Positions 53,955 through 63,870 of a stretch of DNA of 64,000 nucleotides are shown here, in pieces. How positions within the stretch are numbered: position 1 is the first letter of the stretch; each line of letters starts with the position of its first letter. The DNA lies in contig CM042151.1 in NCBI GenBank assembly GCA_023376005.1, positions 74,186,554-74,250,553 of the forward strand, in the 5' to 3' direction. The DNA comes from Doryteuthis pealeii (taxonomy: Eukaryota > Mollusca > Cephalopoda > Myopsida > Loliginidae). The notes beneath the pieces were generated by a model. It was given only the letters and a program-made list of their open reading frames with translations, made no database searches and was not told where the DNA came from. Both the position numbers and the translations under genes were made by a program.

Positions 53955-55817
53955 ATGCAAACACACACTAGAAACAAACAATTTTCTTGTGAAATCTGCA
54001 GATCAGCATTTTCACAGAGTTCAAGTTTGAAAAGACATATGCGAACACACACTGGAGAGAAGCCATTTTCTTGTAAAGTCTGTGGATTAGCATTTTCACA
54101 GAGTTGCAGTTTAAAAGCACACATGCGAACACACACTGGAGAGAAGCCATATTCTTGTGATGTCTGTGGTTCTGCATTTTCACATAATTCCCACTTAAAA
54201 GAACACATGCGAACACACACTGGAGAGAAGTCATTTTCTTGTGAAGTCTGTGGATCAGCATTTTCACATAGTTCCAGTTTGAAATTACACATGCGAACAC
54301 ACACTGGAGAGAAGCCATTTTCTTGTGAAGTCTGTGGATCAGCATTTTCGCGGCATTCAGCTTTGAGAACACACATGCAAAAACACACTGGAGAGAAGCC
54401 ATTTTCTTGTAAAGTTTGTGGATCAGCATTTTCACATCGTTACAGTTTGAAATCACACATGCAAACACACACTGGTGAGAAACCATTTAATTGTGAGGTC
54501 TGTGGATTGGCATTTTCACACAGTTCCCATTTGAAAGACCACAGACCCACACACACTAGAGAGAATCCATTTTCTTGTGTAATCTGTGGATCAACATTTT
54601 CATGCAGTTCCCATTTGAAAGACCACATGCAAACACACTCTAGAGATAAGCCATTTACTTGTGTAGTCTGTGGATCAACATTTTCACAGAGTTCAAGTTT
54701 AAAATCACACATGCGAACACACACTGGAGAGAAGCCATTTTCTTGTGAAATCTGTGGATCAACATTTTCCCGCAGTTCCCATTTGAAAGACCACATGCAA
54801 ACACACTCTAGAGAGAAGCCATTTACTTGTGAAGTCTGTGGATCAGCATTTTCACAGAGTTCAACTTTAAAATTACACATGCGAACACACACTGGAGAGA
54901 AACCATTTTCTTGTGAAGTCTGTGGATCAGCATTTTCACAAAGTGGTGGTTTGAAATCACACATGCGAACACACACTGGAGAGAAACCATTTTCTTGTAA
55001 AGTTTGTGGATCAGCATTTTCACATTGTTCCAGTTTTAAATCTCACATGCTAACACACTCTGGTGAGAAATCATTTTCTTGTGAAGTCTGTGGGTCAGCA
55101 TTTTTACAGAAATCTCATTTGAGAAGACACATGCAGACACACACTGGGGAGAAGCCATTTTCTTGTGAAGTCTGTGCATCCTCTTTTTCAGACTCTTACA
55201 GTTTAAAAAGTCATAGGCTAACACACACTGGAAAGAAACGATTTTCTTGTGAAGTCTGTGGATCTGCATTTTCACATAATTCCCGCTTAAAAGAACACAT
55301 GCGAACACACACTGGAGAGAAACCATTTTCTTGTGAAGTCTGTGGATCCGCATTTGTTAGGAGTCCTGACTTAAAATGTCACATGTACACACACACTGGA
55401 GAGAAGCCATTTAATTGTGAAGTCTGTGGATCAGCATTCTACCACCGTGGGCATTTGAAATCACACATGCGAACACACACTGGAGAGAAACCATTTTCTT
55501 GTGAAGTCTGTGGATCAGCATTTTCACAGAGTTCCAGTTTAAAAGAACATATGAAAACACACACTGGGGAGAAACCATTTTCTTGTGAAGTCTGTGAATC
55601 AGCATTTTTAAACAAATCCCAATTAAGAAGACACATGCCAATACACACTGGCGAGAAGCCATTTTCTTGTAAAATCTGTGCAACATCTTTTTTAGACCAT
55701 TCCAATTTAAGAAGGCATATGCAAACACACAGTGGAAAGAAACCATTTTCTTGTGAAATCTGTGGATGTGTATTTTCTTGGAGTTCCCACCTAAAAAGTC
55801 ACATGGGAACACACTGA
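53955..55817 (+). CDS. C2H2 zinc-finger array 4 (22 fingers)
   Basis: The frame is open from before 53931, but the first ATG is 53955, giving 620 residues; that ATG is the Met of a half finger (L-K-A-L-M-Q-T-H). Twenty-two complete C2H2 units follow, nearly all C-(E/K)-(V/I)-C-G-S-A-F with T-G-E-K-P-F linkers; exceptions are T-R-E-N, S-R-D-K, S-R-E-K and T-G-K-K. Helices are diverse, for example HNSHLKE, RHSALRT, HRYSLKS, CSSHLKD, QSGGLKS, QKSHLRR, VRSPDLKC, HRGHLKS, NKSQLRR and WSSHLKS. This is more variety than in array 3, suggesting an older array. Fingers 8-9 and 10-11 form a duplicated pair. It ends in a clean TGA after H-M-G-T-H. No KRAB, SCAN or BTB domain is visible; presumably a nuclear DNA-binding protein. 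Decayed fingers follow the stop and are split by a solo LTR. Confidence 0.85.
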   Translation: MQTHTRNKQFSCEICRSAFSQSSSLKRHMRTHTGEKPFSCKVCGLAFSQSCSLKAHMRTHTGEKPYSCDVCGSAFSHNSHLKEHMRTHTGEKSFSCEVCGSAFSHSSSLKLHMRTHTGEKPFSCEVCGSAFSRHSALRTHMQKHTGEKPFSCKVCGSAFSHRYSLKSHMQTHTGEKPFNCEVCGLAFSHSSHLKDHRPTHTRENPFSCVICGSTFSCSSHLKDHMQTHSRDKPFTCVVCGSTFSQSSSLKSHMRTHTGEKPFSCEICGSTFSRSSHLKDHMQTHSREKPFTCEVCGSAFSQSSTLKLHMRTHTGEKPFSCEVCGSAFSQSGGLKSHMRTHTGEKPFSCKVCGSAFSHCSSFKSHMLTHSGEKSFSCEVCGSAFLQKSHLRRHMQTHTGEKPFSCEVCASSFSDSYSLKSHRLTHTGKKRFSCEVCGSAFSHNSRLKEHMRTHTGEKPFSCEVCGSAFVRSPDLKCHMYTHTGEKPFNCEVCGSAFYHRGHLKSHMRTHTGEKPFSCEVCGSAFSQSSSLKEHMKTHTGEKPFSCEVCESAFLNKSQLRRHMPIHTGEKPFSCKICATSFLDHSNLRRHMQTHSGKKPFSCEICGCVFSWSSHLKSHMGTH

Positions 55818-56460
55818 CTTCTAAAAAATTCTAATAAGAAAATGAAACAAAAAAAGGGAGAAGGCATTTTCTTGTGATGTCTATGAATCCTCTTGTAGCA
55901 TTAGTTTGTATTCGCCTGGTGGAGTTGTCTGCCCCTTTTAGTTCGTTGGTGCCCTAGCGGGCACCATAGTATTTAAGCGCCGGGTTCAAACCCTTTCACT
56001 CTCTTTTTCCTGTTTCAGCAACTACAAGCCATATGGGGTAGATTTTATCTACCCCCTCTCATTGGGGCTCCGCCCCCTTACATTACTGTAAGTTCTTTAC
56101 AGCATGGACTATCGCTAGTCTCATGTCTGTACTCTTTTATGTTATAATGTACCATTCATGAATGTGTCTTTATCTTTATTTGTGTACCCCTTTTTGTATG
56201 TACTCTTTTACTATGTACGTTGTATCTACTGTTATCCATGTGCTGTGTATATTGAATGTTTTGTCCGTTAACCTTCGTCGGAGTTATTTGTATGCAAAGT
56301 ATCTAATAACTTTGCACCCACGTTACACTCTTTTTCAGACCTTCCCAGCTTAAGAAGGCACATGCAAACACACACAGCAGAGAAACTATTTTCTGGTGAA
56401 GTCTGTGGGTCTGCATTTTCTAGTAGTTCCCACTTAAAAGACACATGGAAACACACACTG
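55818..56460 (+). pseudogene. Decayed terminal fingers of array 4, split by an LTR
   Basis: After 'CTTCTAAAAAATTCTAATAA' (also behind array 2) a finger starts again: 'GGCATTTTCTTGTGATGTCT' at 55863, reading F-S-C-D-V-Y-E-S. It is interrupted at 55893 and resumes at 56328 with 'FSDLPSLRRHMQTHTAEK'. One further unit follows, with altered first Cys (S-G-E-V-C) and a collapsed end (K-D-T-W-K-H). It matches the decayed tail of array 1. Confidence 0.85.
55894..56327 (+). mobile_element. 434-bp solo LTR inside a finger unit
   Basis: Starts TGTAGCATTAG, ends CCACGTTACA, and is flanked by CTCT (55890-55893 and 56328-56331; one further T also matches). Removing it restores a continuous finger-like sequence. 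TG...CA ends and a 4-5 bp duplication fit a solo LTR. 'AGTATTTAAGCGCC' near 55968 is TATA-like. 'GGGTTCAAACCC' near 55982 resembles a Pol III B box, so a SINE is the alternative, but there is no A-rich tail. No open frame with a domain. Confidence 0.8.
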
Positions 56461-57720
56461 AACTTTAAAACCCCAGGAATTGATGATATACCAAATTTCT
56501 AGTTTAAAAAAAACTGTGAGTACTCCACTAACACTATGCCAAGGCATTCACAAGTTTCCTTATGGGCATTAAAGAGCCACCTGAATGGTTTACTATTGGC
56601 AATACATCCCTCCTACCCAAAACCAAGAGACCCATCTAGCCAATAATTACAGACCAATTTGCTTCTTTACAACAACATACAAGTGGCTGATGCAACATAT
56701 AATTACATTGCTGAAGGCAATTATCTCAAAAATGAACAGAAATAGAATAATAATAATAATGATGTTTTCTCAATAAATAAATCACTTGCAAGAGAAATGC
56801 TTGTGTGCAGCCAAAATTCTAATCAACAGCAAACTTATCAAAATTGAAATTGCATCGACTCAAAACACATGAAAATTGCGGGTGTGCACTTATTCTAACA
56901 AGCCGATAATAAGGCTTCTTATTTTTAACTTTCATTGGTAATTTTTTAGAATAGCTAGATAATAATAATAATAATATATAATGAAAGAATGTGCCAGAAA
57001 AAAAAACTTGGCACAAGAACCAGCTACTAATAAACAAAACCATCCTGGAGTATTGCCGGAAGAGGCAAAGAAACTTAGCTATGACATATATCGATTATAA
57101 AAAAAGCATTTGACAGTGTGCCCCAATCTTGCATACTCTGATGTTTGGAACTATGCAATATCCATGAAGACATAAGATTATTCATCGAGAAGAAAATGGC
57201 CAGATGGCAAACAACAATAACATTATTTCGCTTGGAAGGAAAAATACAGACCCCAAACATTAGGATCCAGAGAGATAGCCTATCACCTCTTCTTTTCTGT
57301 CTTACAATGGATCCACTTAGCAAAGTCCTTAAATGTTGCAAAGCTGGATACAACCTCAGTAAAGGCAGAAAGAAAGAAGAGAATAAAAAAGTGAATCGTT
57401 TACTCTTTATGGACAACCTCAAACTCTATGCAGAATCAGAAAAACAATTTGTCCCTCAGATAGTAATGTTATTCCATTCAGCCATTGAAAGTCCAAGCCA
57501 CCTAATGTCTGGACTCCAGATTGTTTTGGCAGATGGCCATTACACTGCCCAACATAACAGAGTATGCAAATACCTCCACTGGAAAATCTGTGGAGAAATG
57601 CAGCTTGAGAGATCACAGTACATCTGGGAACATGAGTCTCCACCAATATCATCAAATTGAAAGGTAACTGTGTTCTATGATATATTGTCATCTGGAATAA
57701 ACATAAAAAAACTACTCTCA
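56461..57720 (+). pseudogene. LINE reverse-transcriptase remnant behind array 4
   Basis: The reading includes 'ANNYRPICFFTTTYKWL' (RT entry motif N-Y-R-P-I) near 56640, then after shifts 'MTYIDYKK' with 'AFDSVPQSC' one base out of frame near 57092 (motif A). In the frame 57145-57660 it reads 'IQRDSLSPLLFCLTMDPLSK' and 'VNRLLFMDNLKLYAESEKQ'. The last carries the active site as F-M-D-N, where F/Y-x-D-D is expected, so catalysis would be lost. The order of motifs is that of non-LTR retrotransposons with R-x-D-S-L-S-P-L-L. The first ~600 bases are shared with 10201-10600 behind array 1. It also holds an (AAT)n run near 56970. A dead element. Confidence 0.85.
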
Positions 57721-57879
57721 TTATTGATATATATTTACAAATGTTTGAAGTGAAACTTACCAGTCTTGATTTAAAATGTGAACCTTTGACTAGCTTGAGA
57801 AGCAGGAGTGCTTATTAGTGACCTGATCTGAGGATTGGATTTAATTTTCTTTTCCTGGAACTCTTCTCAAATGAATGAC
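57721..57879. other. No feature recognised
   Basis: Short AT-rich spacer between the LINE and copia remnants. Confidence 0.4.
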
Positions 57880-58445
57880 ACGTTAAAATGGAAAAAAGCT
57901 ATGAATGATGAAATAAATGCTCTTAAAGAAAAGTGAACTTATGATCTTACTACCATACCCCAAAACAAGAAAGTTATTGGAGGCAGATGGGTATATACAG
58001 TAAAATTAGGACCAAACAATGAACAACAACTTAAGGCTAGATATGTATCCAAAGGATTCTCACAGGTAGAAAATGTAGACCACCAAGAGACTTTTTAACA
58101 CACAGCAAAAATGAGATCCATTAGAATGTTAATGCAGATTGCAGTACAGGACAATCTCATTGTACATCAAATGAAGTTTAAATCCGTATAAGTTAATGCA
58201 GATGTCGACTGCGATATATATGTGGAACAGCCAAAGGGTTTTGTGCAAACAAATGAAGATGGTAAAAAGCTTGTTTTCAAATTAAAAAGTCTTTGTATGG
58301 ACTATCACGAAATGAAAAAAATTGGAACAATTTACTAGGCACATTTTTAACTAACCAGAACTTTGAACAATCATTATGTATATATAAAAAAAAAGGTTAT
58401 AAAAATTCAAAGATAATCATAATAACTTGGGTAAATTGTCGCCTT
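57880..58445 (+). pseudogene. Ty1/copia reverse-transcriptase remnant
   Basis: The forward reading has 'MNDEINALKEK' (stop), 'KKVIGGRWVYTVKLGPNNEQ', 'LKARYVSKGFSQVENVDHQE' and T-F, 'RSIRMLMQIAVQDNLIVHQM', 'DIYVEQPKGFVQTNEDGKK' and 'KSLYGL'-like text near 58290. The trailing end of the RT reads 'KNWNNLLGTFLTNQNFEQS', 'IIIITWVN'. This is the copia RT order, with W-V-(D-D) changed to W-V-N. At least five stops or shifts interrupt it. A second piece of its last part lies at 59427-59650. There is no gag, integrase or LTR pair in view. Confidence 0.85.
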
Positions 58446-58463
58446 TTTAAAAAAAACTACCTC

Positions 58464-58464
<1 letters not shown>

Positions 58465-58548
<84 letters not shown>
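58465..58548. repeat. (TA)n(TG)n(TA)n microsatellite
   Basis: About 84 bases of TA with a central TG run; it explains the Tyr/Ile-rich frame at 58293-58553. Confidence 0.95.
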
Positions 58549-58550
<2 letters not shown>

Positions 58551-58707
58551 TGAATGAAAGAATGAGTTTGTCGGAATCTATATAAAATCTTTTACTGAAT
58601 AAATTGCTTAGTTTGATAAAGGAAATTTATGCAAGTAAATTTTCAAATGAAAAATAAAAACATTCTCCCTTTAATTCTACATCTCTTCTATAATCGAAGA
58701 ATCATTT

Positions 58708-59127
58708 ACAAAAAATTATCATTATTAATTACTTAACTCTTTACCTACTTTAAGACGTTTATAGTGGCTCTTCCACAACTGCGATCAAAGTACAAAAAAT
58801 TATCATTATTAATTACTTAACTCTTTACCTACTTTAAGACGTTTATAGTGGCTCTTCCACAACTGCGATCAAAGTACAAAAAATTATCATTATTAATTAC
58901 TTAACTCTTTGCCTACTTTAAGACGTTTATAGTGGCTCTTCCACAACTGCGATCAAAGTACAAAAAATTATCATTATTAATTATTTAACTCTTTACCTAC
59001 TTTAAGACGTTTATAGTGGCTCTTCCACAACTACGATCAAAGTACAAAAAATTATCATTATTAATTACTTAACTCTTTACCTACTTTAAGACGTTTATAG
59101 TGGCTCTTCCACAACTGCGATCAAAGT
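58708..59127. repeat. 84-bp tandem repeat, five copies
   Basis: Exactly five units of 84 bases, each starting ACAAAAAATTATCATTATTA and ending ACAACTGCGATCAAAGT. Differences are single bases (ACC/GCC, TACTT/TATTT, TGCG/TACG). The unit contains 'TTATAGTGGCTCTTCCACAA' and no open frame. There are no spacers, so it is not a CRISPR. Confidence 0.97.
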
Positions 59128-59426
59128 ACAAATAAAGCTAATGGTTAATTCATTATAATTGAGAAGAAGGACTCAGATTTCAATAGTAATAGGACTTTAT
59201 TTGAATAGAATGAGTTCTGAGGTGAATAGATAGTGAATATTGAAATATCCCATCATACAGGTAAATAATACCAAGAAAATTTGGTAAAGCCGTGGGAGAA
59301 ATGTGGTTGGCAAAGAGTTAAATTGCTCACCGCAGCTCTCCCATCACTGCATACCACACCTAAACAAGGTTAAAAAAAACTGATGTTTAGTTCATCATAA
59401 TTAAGCAGAAGAACTTAGATTACAAT
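59128..59426. repeat. Pair of ~48-bp imperfect direct repeats
   Basis: 'AATGGTTAATTCATTATAAT' with 'TTGAGAAGAAGGACTCAGAT' (59140-59180) recurs as 'GATGTTTAGTTCATCATAAT' with 'TTAAGCAGAAGAACTTAGAT' (59381-59421). The second copy is directly followed by the second copia piece. They may mark ends of an internal duplication of the copia remnant. Confidence 0.6.
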
Positions 59427-59650
59427 AAAAAGTCATTGTACGGACTAAAATGAAATGGAAAAAATTGGAACAATTTACTACACAAATTTTTAACTGACCA
59501 GAACTTTGAACAATTATTATTATTGTGTGTATATATGAAATACAATCATTAATATTGTGTGTATATATAAAAAAAATCATTATTATTGTGTGTATATATA
59601 TAAAAAAAGGTTATAAAAATTCAAAGATAATCATAATAACTAGGGTAAAT
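59427..59650 (+). pseudogene. Second copy of the copia RT end
   Basis: Reads 'KSLYGLKWNGKNWNNLL' and 'FLTDQNFEQ', the same segment as 58280-58380, then TGTGTATATAT repeats and 'AAAAATTCAAAGATAATCAT' as at 58405. The Y-G-L is better kept here than in the first copy. Confidence 0.85.
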
Positions 59651-60255
59651 TGTTGCCGAAAAGTTCACTGAACCAATAAACAAGATAAAGTTAAGAGTTT
59701 TTTCATAAACGGTTTAAAATTAATTTAGCAAAAGTTACCTACCTTTGACTGTCATTTTAATGACAATGAAAAGAAACCAAACATTACGGAAAGAATATTG
59801 AATTATTATAATGTTATGTTTTCTCTCACACTATTTCTTAAAATGAAGGTAGGAGGTATTTAAGCTCCTCCCATTTTCATCCGACCTTTTGGCACCTTTT
59901 TAAATGGTGTATGTGTAATTTAAAAATAAAATTCAATTGAGTCACTCATTTATATTCCTCTTTCCTCCTTTTCGTATTTTTTTTTTTATTTCAAATACTT
60001 TTATGTTCAACATGGATTATGAACACAGGAACATTACACATTAATATTTGTTCTGTTTAAATAGGGGGTGCTAAATTTTCTGACAAAAGAAATATTAGAA
60101 TTCGATACTAAAGTAAAGTAGTTATAGAATAAATTAGTTTTTAGTTTGTGTTAATTATAGGGGGGTAAATTTCACAGGGAAAATTGGTGGTACCTAGTAG
60201 AATGTAAAAATATGAAATATGAGATGTTTAAACTTAACATCATGATATTCTCATA
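59651..60255 (+). repeat. Downstream duplication block of array 4
   Basis: 59815-60255 aligns with 46385-46765. A family B end ('GGGGGGTAAATTTCACAGGG' to 'GGTGGTACC', about 60155-60195) interrupts it and is absent from the array 3 copy. 59651-59814 has no match. Confidence 0.8.
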
Positions 60256-60689
60256 TTAAATGAATTTTATATATTGGTTTATCATAGTAGAAATACCAAA
60301 TTTTATCTGAAAAATTTGAAAAGAAAATAACAGGTATTATAAAAATGTATTCATTAATAAATCATTAAAATCCGATAATTTCCTGAATTTTTTTCAATCG
60401 GGATGGTTAACTGTATTTTGCAAACAGATTTTATGGCAGCTATGTTAAGATATTTTTTAATAAAATTGACCGAAAAAATAGTTTAAAATGTATTAAAAAT
60501 AAATTACATGTGTAATATTTTGCTTTTTTATAGATGCTCTCATTATGTTACTACTTTTCGATAAAAATTTGACCTTGAAAAATCGAATCAATTTTAATTT
60601 GTTTTGAAAAACAGGTGTAAAATTGGGTATACATATTCTGCTAAAAATTCATTGACATTTCTAAATGAAAGAAAGAAAAAAAACTCTGA
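60256..60689 (+). repeat. Family A remnant
   Basis: 'AATTTCCTGAATTTTTTTCA' and 'CTCATTATGTTACTACTTTT' are family A blocks in the order seen at 2.10-2.40 kb; decayed. Confidence 0.65.
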
Positions 60690-60930
60690 AAATAAATAAA
60701 TTTAATATCAATTAAAAATGTTCTGTATTTTCAGAAGACCTAAATAATTTCCAAATAAAATCTTGTATGAGAAAGATTTCAATGTTTTCAAAATTATTTT
60801 TAATGACAGTGTTACTGTTTTTTTGAGTATCACCAAAATATGTCATGTGATCAGTTAATACAATATTGAAGGAAAAAACGTAAATATTTTTGAACTTTTA
60901 AATCTCGCAAAAAAATAATTATAATAATGA
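60690..60930 (+). repeat. Family C copy, first part
   Basis: From 'AATATCAATTAAAAATGTTC' to 'AAATCTCGCAAAAAAATAAT'; continues at 63247 after the LINE. Confidence 0.85.
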
Positions 60931-61624
60931 GCATCATTGGCATTTTATGTTTTTATGTGCCCCTGAAGATACAGCGCCCCCTGTGATTGTGAAGTCCGAT
61001 GCTTGAAAAAATTCTTGACCACAGATTTCGCATTTGAAGGCTGTCCCTGAAGATGTTGATGTGCCACTTCTTTGTTCCCACTGCTTTCTTCTAGACCTCA
61101 TAGCTTCATGGTGTTATGACAGGGTGACTTCTGACATGGACAGTCTTTTACAGAGATTCTGGCGCCACCGAGGGTGGTCCTGAGACAAATTTTCCCAGCT
61201 GGAAGAGGCAATGCCCAAGTATTAAGTGACAGGTTGTCGGTGATGGTGGACCCAAGGTAGGTGAAGGTGTTTACAGCTTCCAGGGTGTAATTGTTGATGG
61301 TGATGGAGGGAGGATTTACAGTTCCCTGATCCATCGTCTTGGTTTTCGTTATACTAATGGTCAGGCTGAAGTTCTGGCAGGCTTGGGTGAACTGATCCAT
61401 GAGTGTTTGCAGGTGTGCCTGGGAGTCTGCTACCACTGCTGCATCATCAGCAAATAGCATGTCCTGAATGACAAATTGCCTGACCTTTGTTTTGGCTTTT
61501 AGATAACTGAGATTGAACAGGTTACCATCTGTCCTTGTGTGAAAGTAGACTCCTTCTGTTGTTTTACCAAAAGCTTGGCGCAGAAGGAGGGAAAAGAAGA
61601 TCCCAAACAGAGTGGGTGCCAACA
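60931..61624 (-). pseudogene. EN+RT LINE: RT active-site half and C-terminus
   Basis: On the minus strand the frame 61625-61098 begins in the RT motif 'VLAPTLFGIFFSLLLRQAFG', then 'FNLSYLKAKTKVRQFVIQ', the active site 'MLFADDAAVVADSQAHLQTL' (F-A-D-D), 'NFSLTISITKTKTM' and 'YTLEAVNTFTYLGSTITDNL'. All are hallmark RTE/Jockey-like LINE RT sequence. It then loses the frame; a C-terminal zinc-finger-like 'FKCEICGQEFF' can be read near 61020-61055. The 3' end of the element is at 60931. The thumb region between is missing or shifted. The protein would copy its own RNA at a nicked chromosomal site. Confidence 0.85.
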
Positions 61625-62483
61625 CGCATCCCTGCTTGACACCTCGAAAGGGTCTGAGGTGGACCCATCAAACTGGATGGTTCCTTGCATGTCAGTGTGA
61701 AAGGACTAAAGAATGCTGAGAAGTTTTGGGGGGCAGCCTATTTGTTTGATCAACTGGAAGAGACCACTCCTGCTTACAAGGTCAAAAGCTTTTGTGAGGT
61801 CAATAAATGCTATGTAGAGTGGGTGTCTCCAGGAAATTTTGTGACAAGGTTTGGACTGAAAATATGAGTTGTTGATGCATAGATTGTGGTATGTGCAGAA
61901 CTCAAGGAAACGTCCATTCTCATTACTTCTACCAATGCCATGATAACCAAAGCAAGATGGGCAGGAGTTGTGGTCAGCACCAACTCTTGGATTAAAGTCA
62001 CCAAGAAGGTAAAGTTGATCTTTTTTGGGGATGTTTTTTTACTATCAACTCAAGCTCATCATAAAATGTGTCCTTTGTTTCTTGAGGGGCACTAAGTGTT
62101 GGAGTGTATACACTAAGAGTTCAGGTAGAGGGTCAAAATTCTCTCTGAGCCACCTGCAGGTGGTACTATTGCACCCAGTAAAGTGTTCCTGACTGCAAAG
62201 CCAACTCCATGCTCCCTGGTTTCACCAGGAGGCTTCCCTTACCAGAAAAGGTGTAGTCTCTTTCTTTCAATTAGTCTGACAAGAGAAGTCGGGTTTCTTG
62301 AAGAGTAGAGATGTCAACTTGTCTCTTCAAGAGTTCTTTATTGATGACTGCAGTTTTGCAGGCATCTCTTATATCCAATACGTTGTCAGTTTGTCCGGGT
62401 GTCATTGTCCTAACATTCCAGCATCCGAGGCGTAATGCAAGAGTCTTGTTTTTTTTAATTTTGTTTAGTGCATATGTTTGCAA
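61625..62483 (-). pseudogene. EN+RT LINE: endonuclease fused to RT by internal deletion
   Basis: Minus-strand reading from 62483: 'LGCWNVRTMTPGQTDNVLDI', 'QVDISTLQETRL', the start of an AP-endonuclease domain. After shifts comes 'LGDFNPRVGADHNS', 'NENGRFLEFCTYHNLCINNS' and 'KISWRH'. Within a few codons the sequence jumps to RT motif A, 'AFIDLTKAFDLVSR', so the end of EN and the start of RT are deleted around 61820. One base is out of frame between 'STSDPF' and 'RGVKQGC' near 61655. It is therefore an internally deleted, non-coding copy. 5' end sequence continues to 63246. Confidence 0.8.
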
Positions 62484-63246
62484 CCCGCTGGTTAGGATAA
62501 ATCATCTACCTACATGCAACCAATAAAGCAGGCAAGTTGTGGCGGGGCAGCACCTAATTGGCTGAGGGCTGCTCAGCTTGAGGCGGGCAGTAGCTGTCCA
62601 ATGAGATGAAAACATCTCTCCCACAACGGAGGTCGCCCCTGGCGCCCAACTCTACGCCAAACAAGAATGGGCTTATAACCGGTAACTGCTGATCTCCTGT
62701 GCTGTGCCCACAGCACAGTGTAGGAATTCCCCTCCAGGGCACAAAAAAAAGAGCCTGGGCAAGATGTATGGAGGCCCTGAGTTGCCCAAGTGACAGGACC
62801 TGCCTTTCTGCCTCGCTGGCGTGATCTGAAGGAATGGTGAACCAATATATTTGGCGTCAGTTTGGCTGCAGGAATTGCTAGATAGTGTTTTACACATTGA
62901 ACTGCCTAACGGAGTCCAAGCCATGATTTCTGTCAGAGTTTTCTCCCTTAACCTTTTCCTATCCAGAGGATAACCACAAAGCAGTGGAGGTTATTTAGAC
63001 TATCACGCGCCTGGATACCAGCCCAGATATTTCTGTGTTCTCTTGTTAATGTGCTAGATGGCCATTGAGCGGGAAGCTTCCTCCGCCCTTTCACAGGTTT
63101 TGTTTTTTGTCCTGCTGGGTGTCTAGCCACCCTCCTCACCAGGCAAGCTTGGTGGGGGTACCGGTTTAGTCGCCAATGATCCGACTATGGAGCAGGTAGT
63201 ACGGGGTTACATCATACCCATAGCACTTTGTGCGACCTGACATGAG
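62484..63246 (-). mobile_element. LINE 5' region and insertion border
   Basis: GC-richer sequence upstream of EN, ending at 63246. Flanks ATAATAATGA (60921-60930) and ATAAATAATGA (63247-63257) form a 10-11 bp target duplication in family C, so the whole insertion is 60931-63246 (2,316 bp). Open frames at 62573-62845 and 62673-62924 (minus) have no recognisable domain; an ORF1 or UTR is possible. Confidence 0.65.
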
Positions 63247-63870
63247 ATAAATAATGAACATAAATGGTTGTTATAAAGAAAAACGGTTAATTCAAAGATC
63301 AAATTATCCAATTGGGGAAAATTACTCAACGTCATCTTAAAAAAGTACATAAACAGGCCATTTTTTTTTTTTTTTTACTACGGATGTGTTTCTTTATTGA
63401 TATTTTACAGGGAAAATTGGTGTTACCTATTGTAGCAGAATTTTGTATTCGTGGTTCTTTTATTAAAAAAAAATCCTGTATAGAAACTTCTGATGTAATT
63501 ATTCAGACTCTTATCTTTATAGAAAAAAATAAAAAAAATTTTTTGTCATTTCATTTTTTTCATATTTCATAAAATAAAATCGTGTGGGGTAGACCTTGTA
63601 AAAAAAATATTTACCCCCATCAAAAGGTAAGTAATAGTGAAAATTTTCATGAAAATCCGATCCGATTGGTACTAGCTTAGACCATATTGAAGGACGAAAT
63701 GTAAATATTTTTTAACTTTATTTTTTTTATTCTAGCAAAAACGAAATAACAAACATAAAGAGTTGTTACAAAGGAAAACAGTTAATTCATAGATCACATT
63801 ATCCGATTGGGGAAAAATTACTCTTATGTGTCATCTTAATTTTGACACCTTTGTGCAAATTCAGCCCTAC
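63247..63870 (+). repeat. Family C end, family B copy, family C tail
   Basis: 'GGTTAATTCAAAGATCAAAT' (63286) is family C; 63340-63660 is family B ('TGTTTCTTTATTGATATTTT', 'GTAGCAGAATTTTGTATTC', the arms of the 12-kb palindrome); 63670-63860 returns to family C ('GAGTTGTTACAAAGG'). Confidence 0.8.

Noticed and set aside
55982..55993. tRNA-derived SINE on the basis of GGGTTCAAACCC
   Set aside because: The enclosing 434-bp unit has TG...CA ends and a 4-bp duplication but no A box at the right distance and no A-rich tail; a solo LTR explains it better.
58293..58553. 86-codon frame ending in Tyr/Ile and Cys/Val runs
   Set aside because: A copia RT fragment followed by a TA/TG microsatellite; not a gene.
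58708..59127. CRISPR-like array
   Set aside because: The repeats are head to tail without spacers; it is a satellite.
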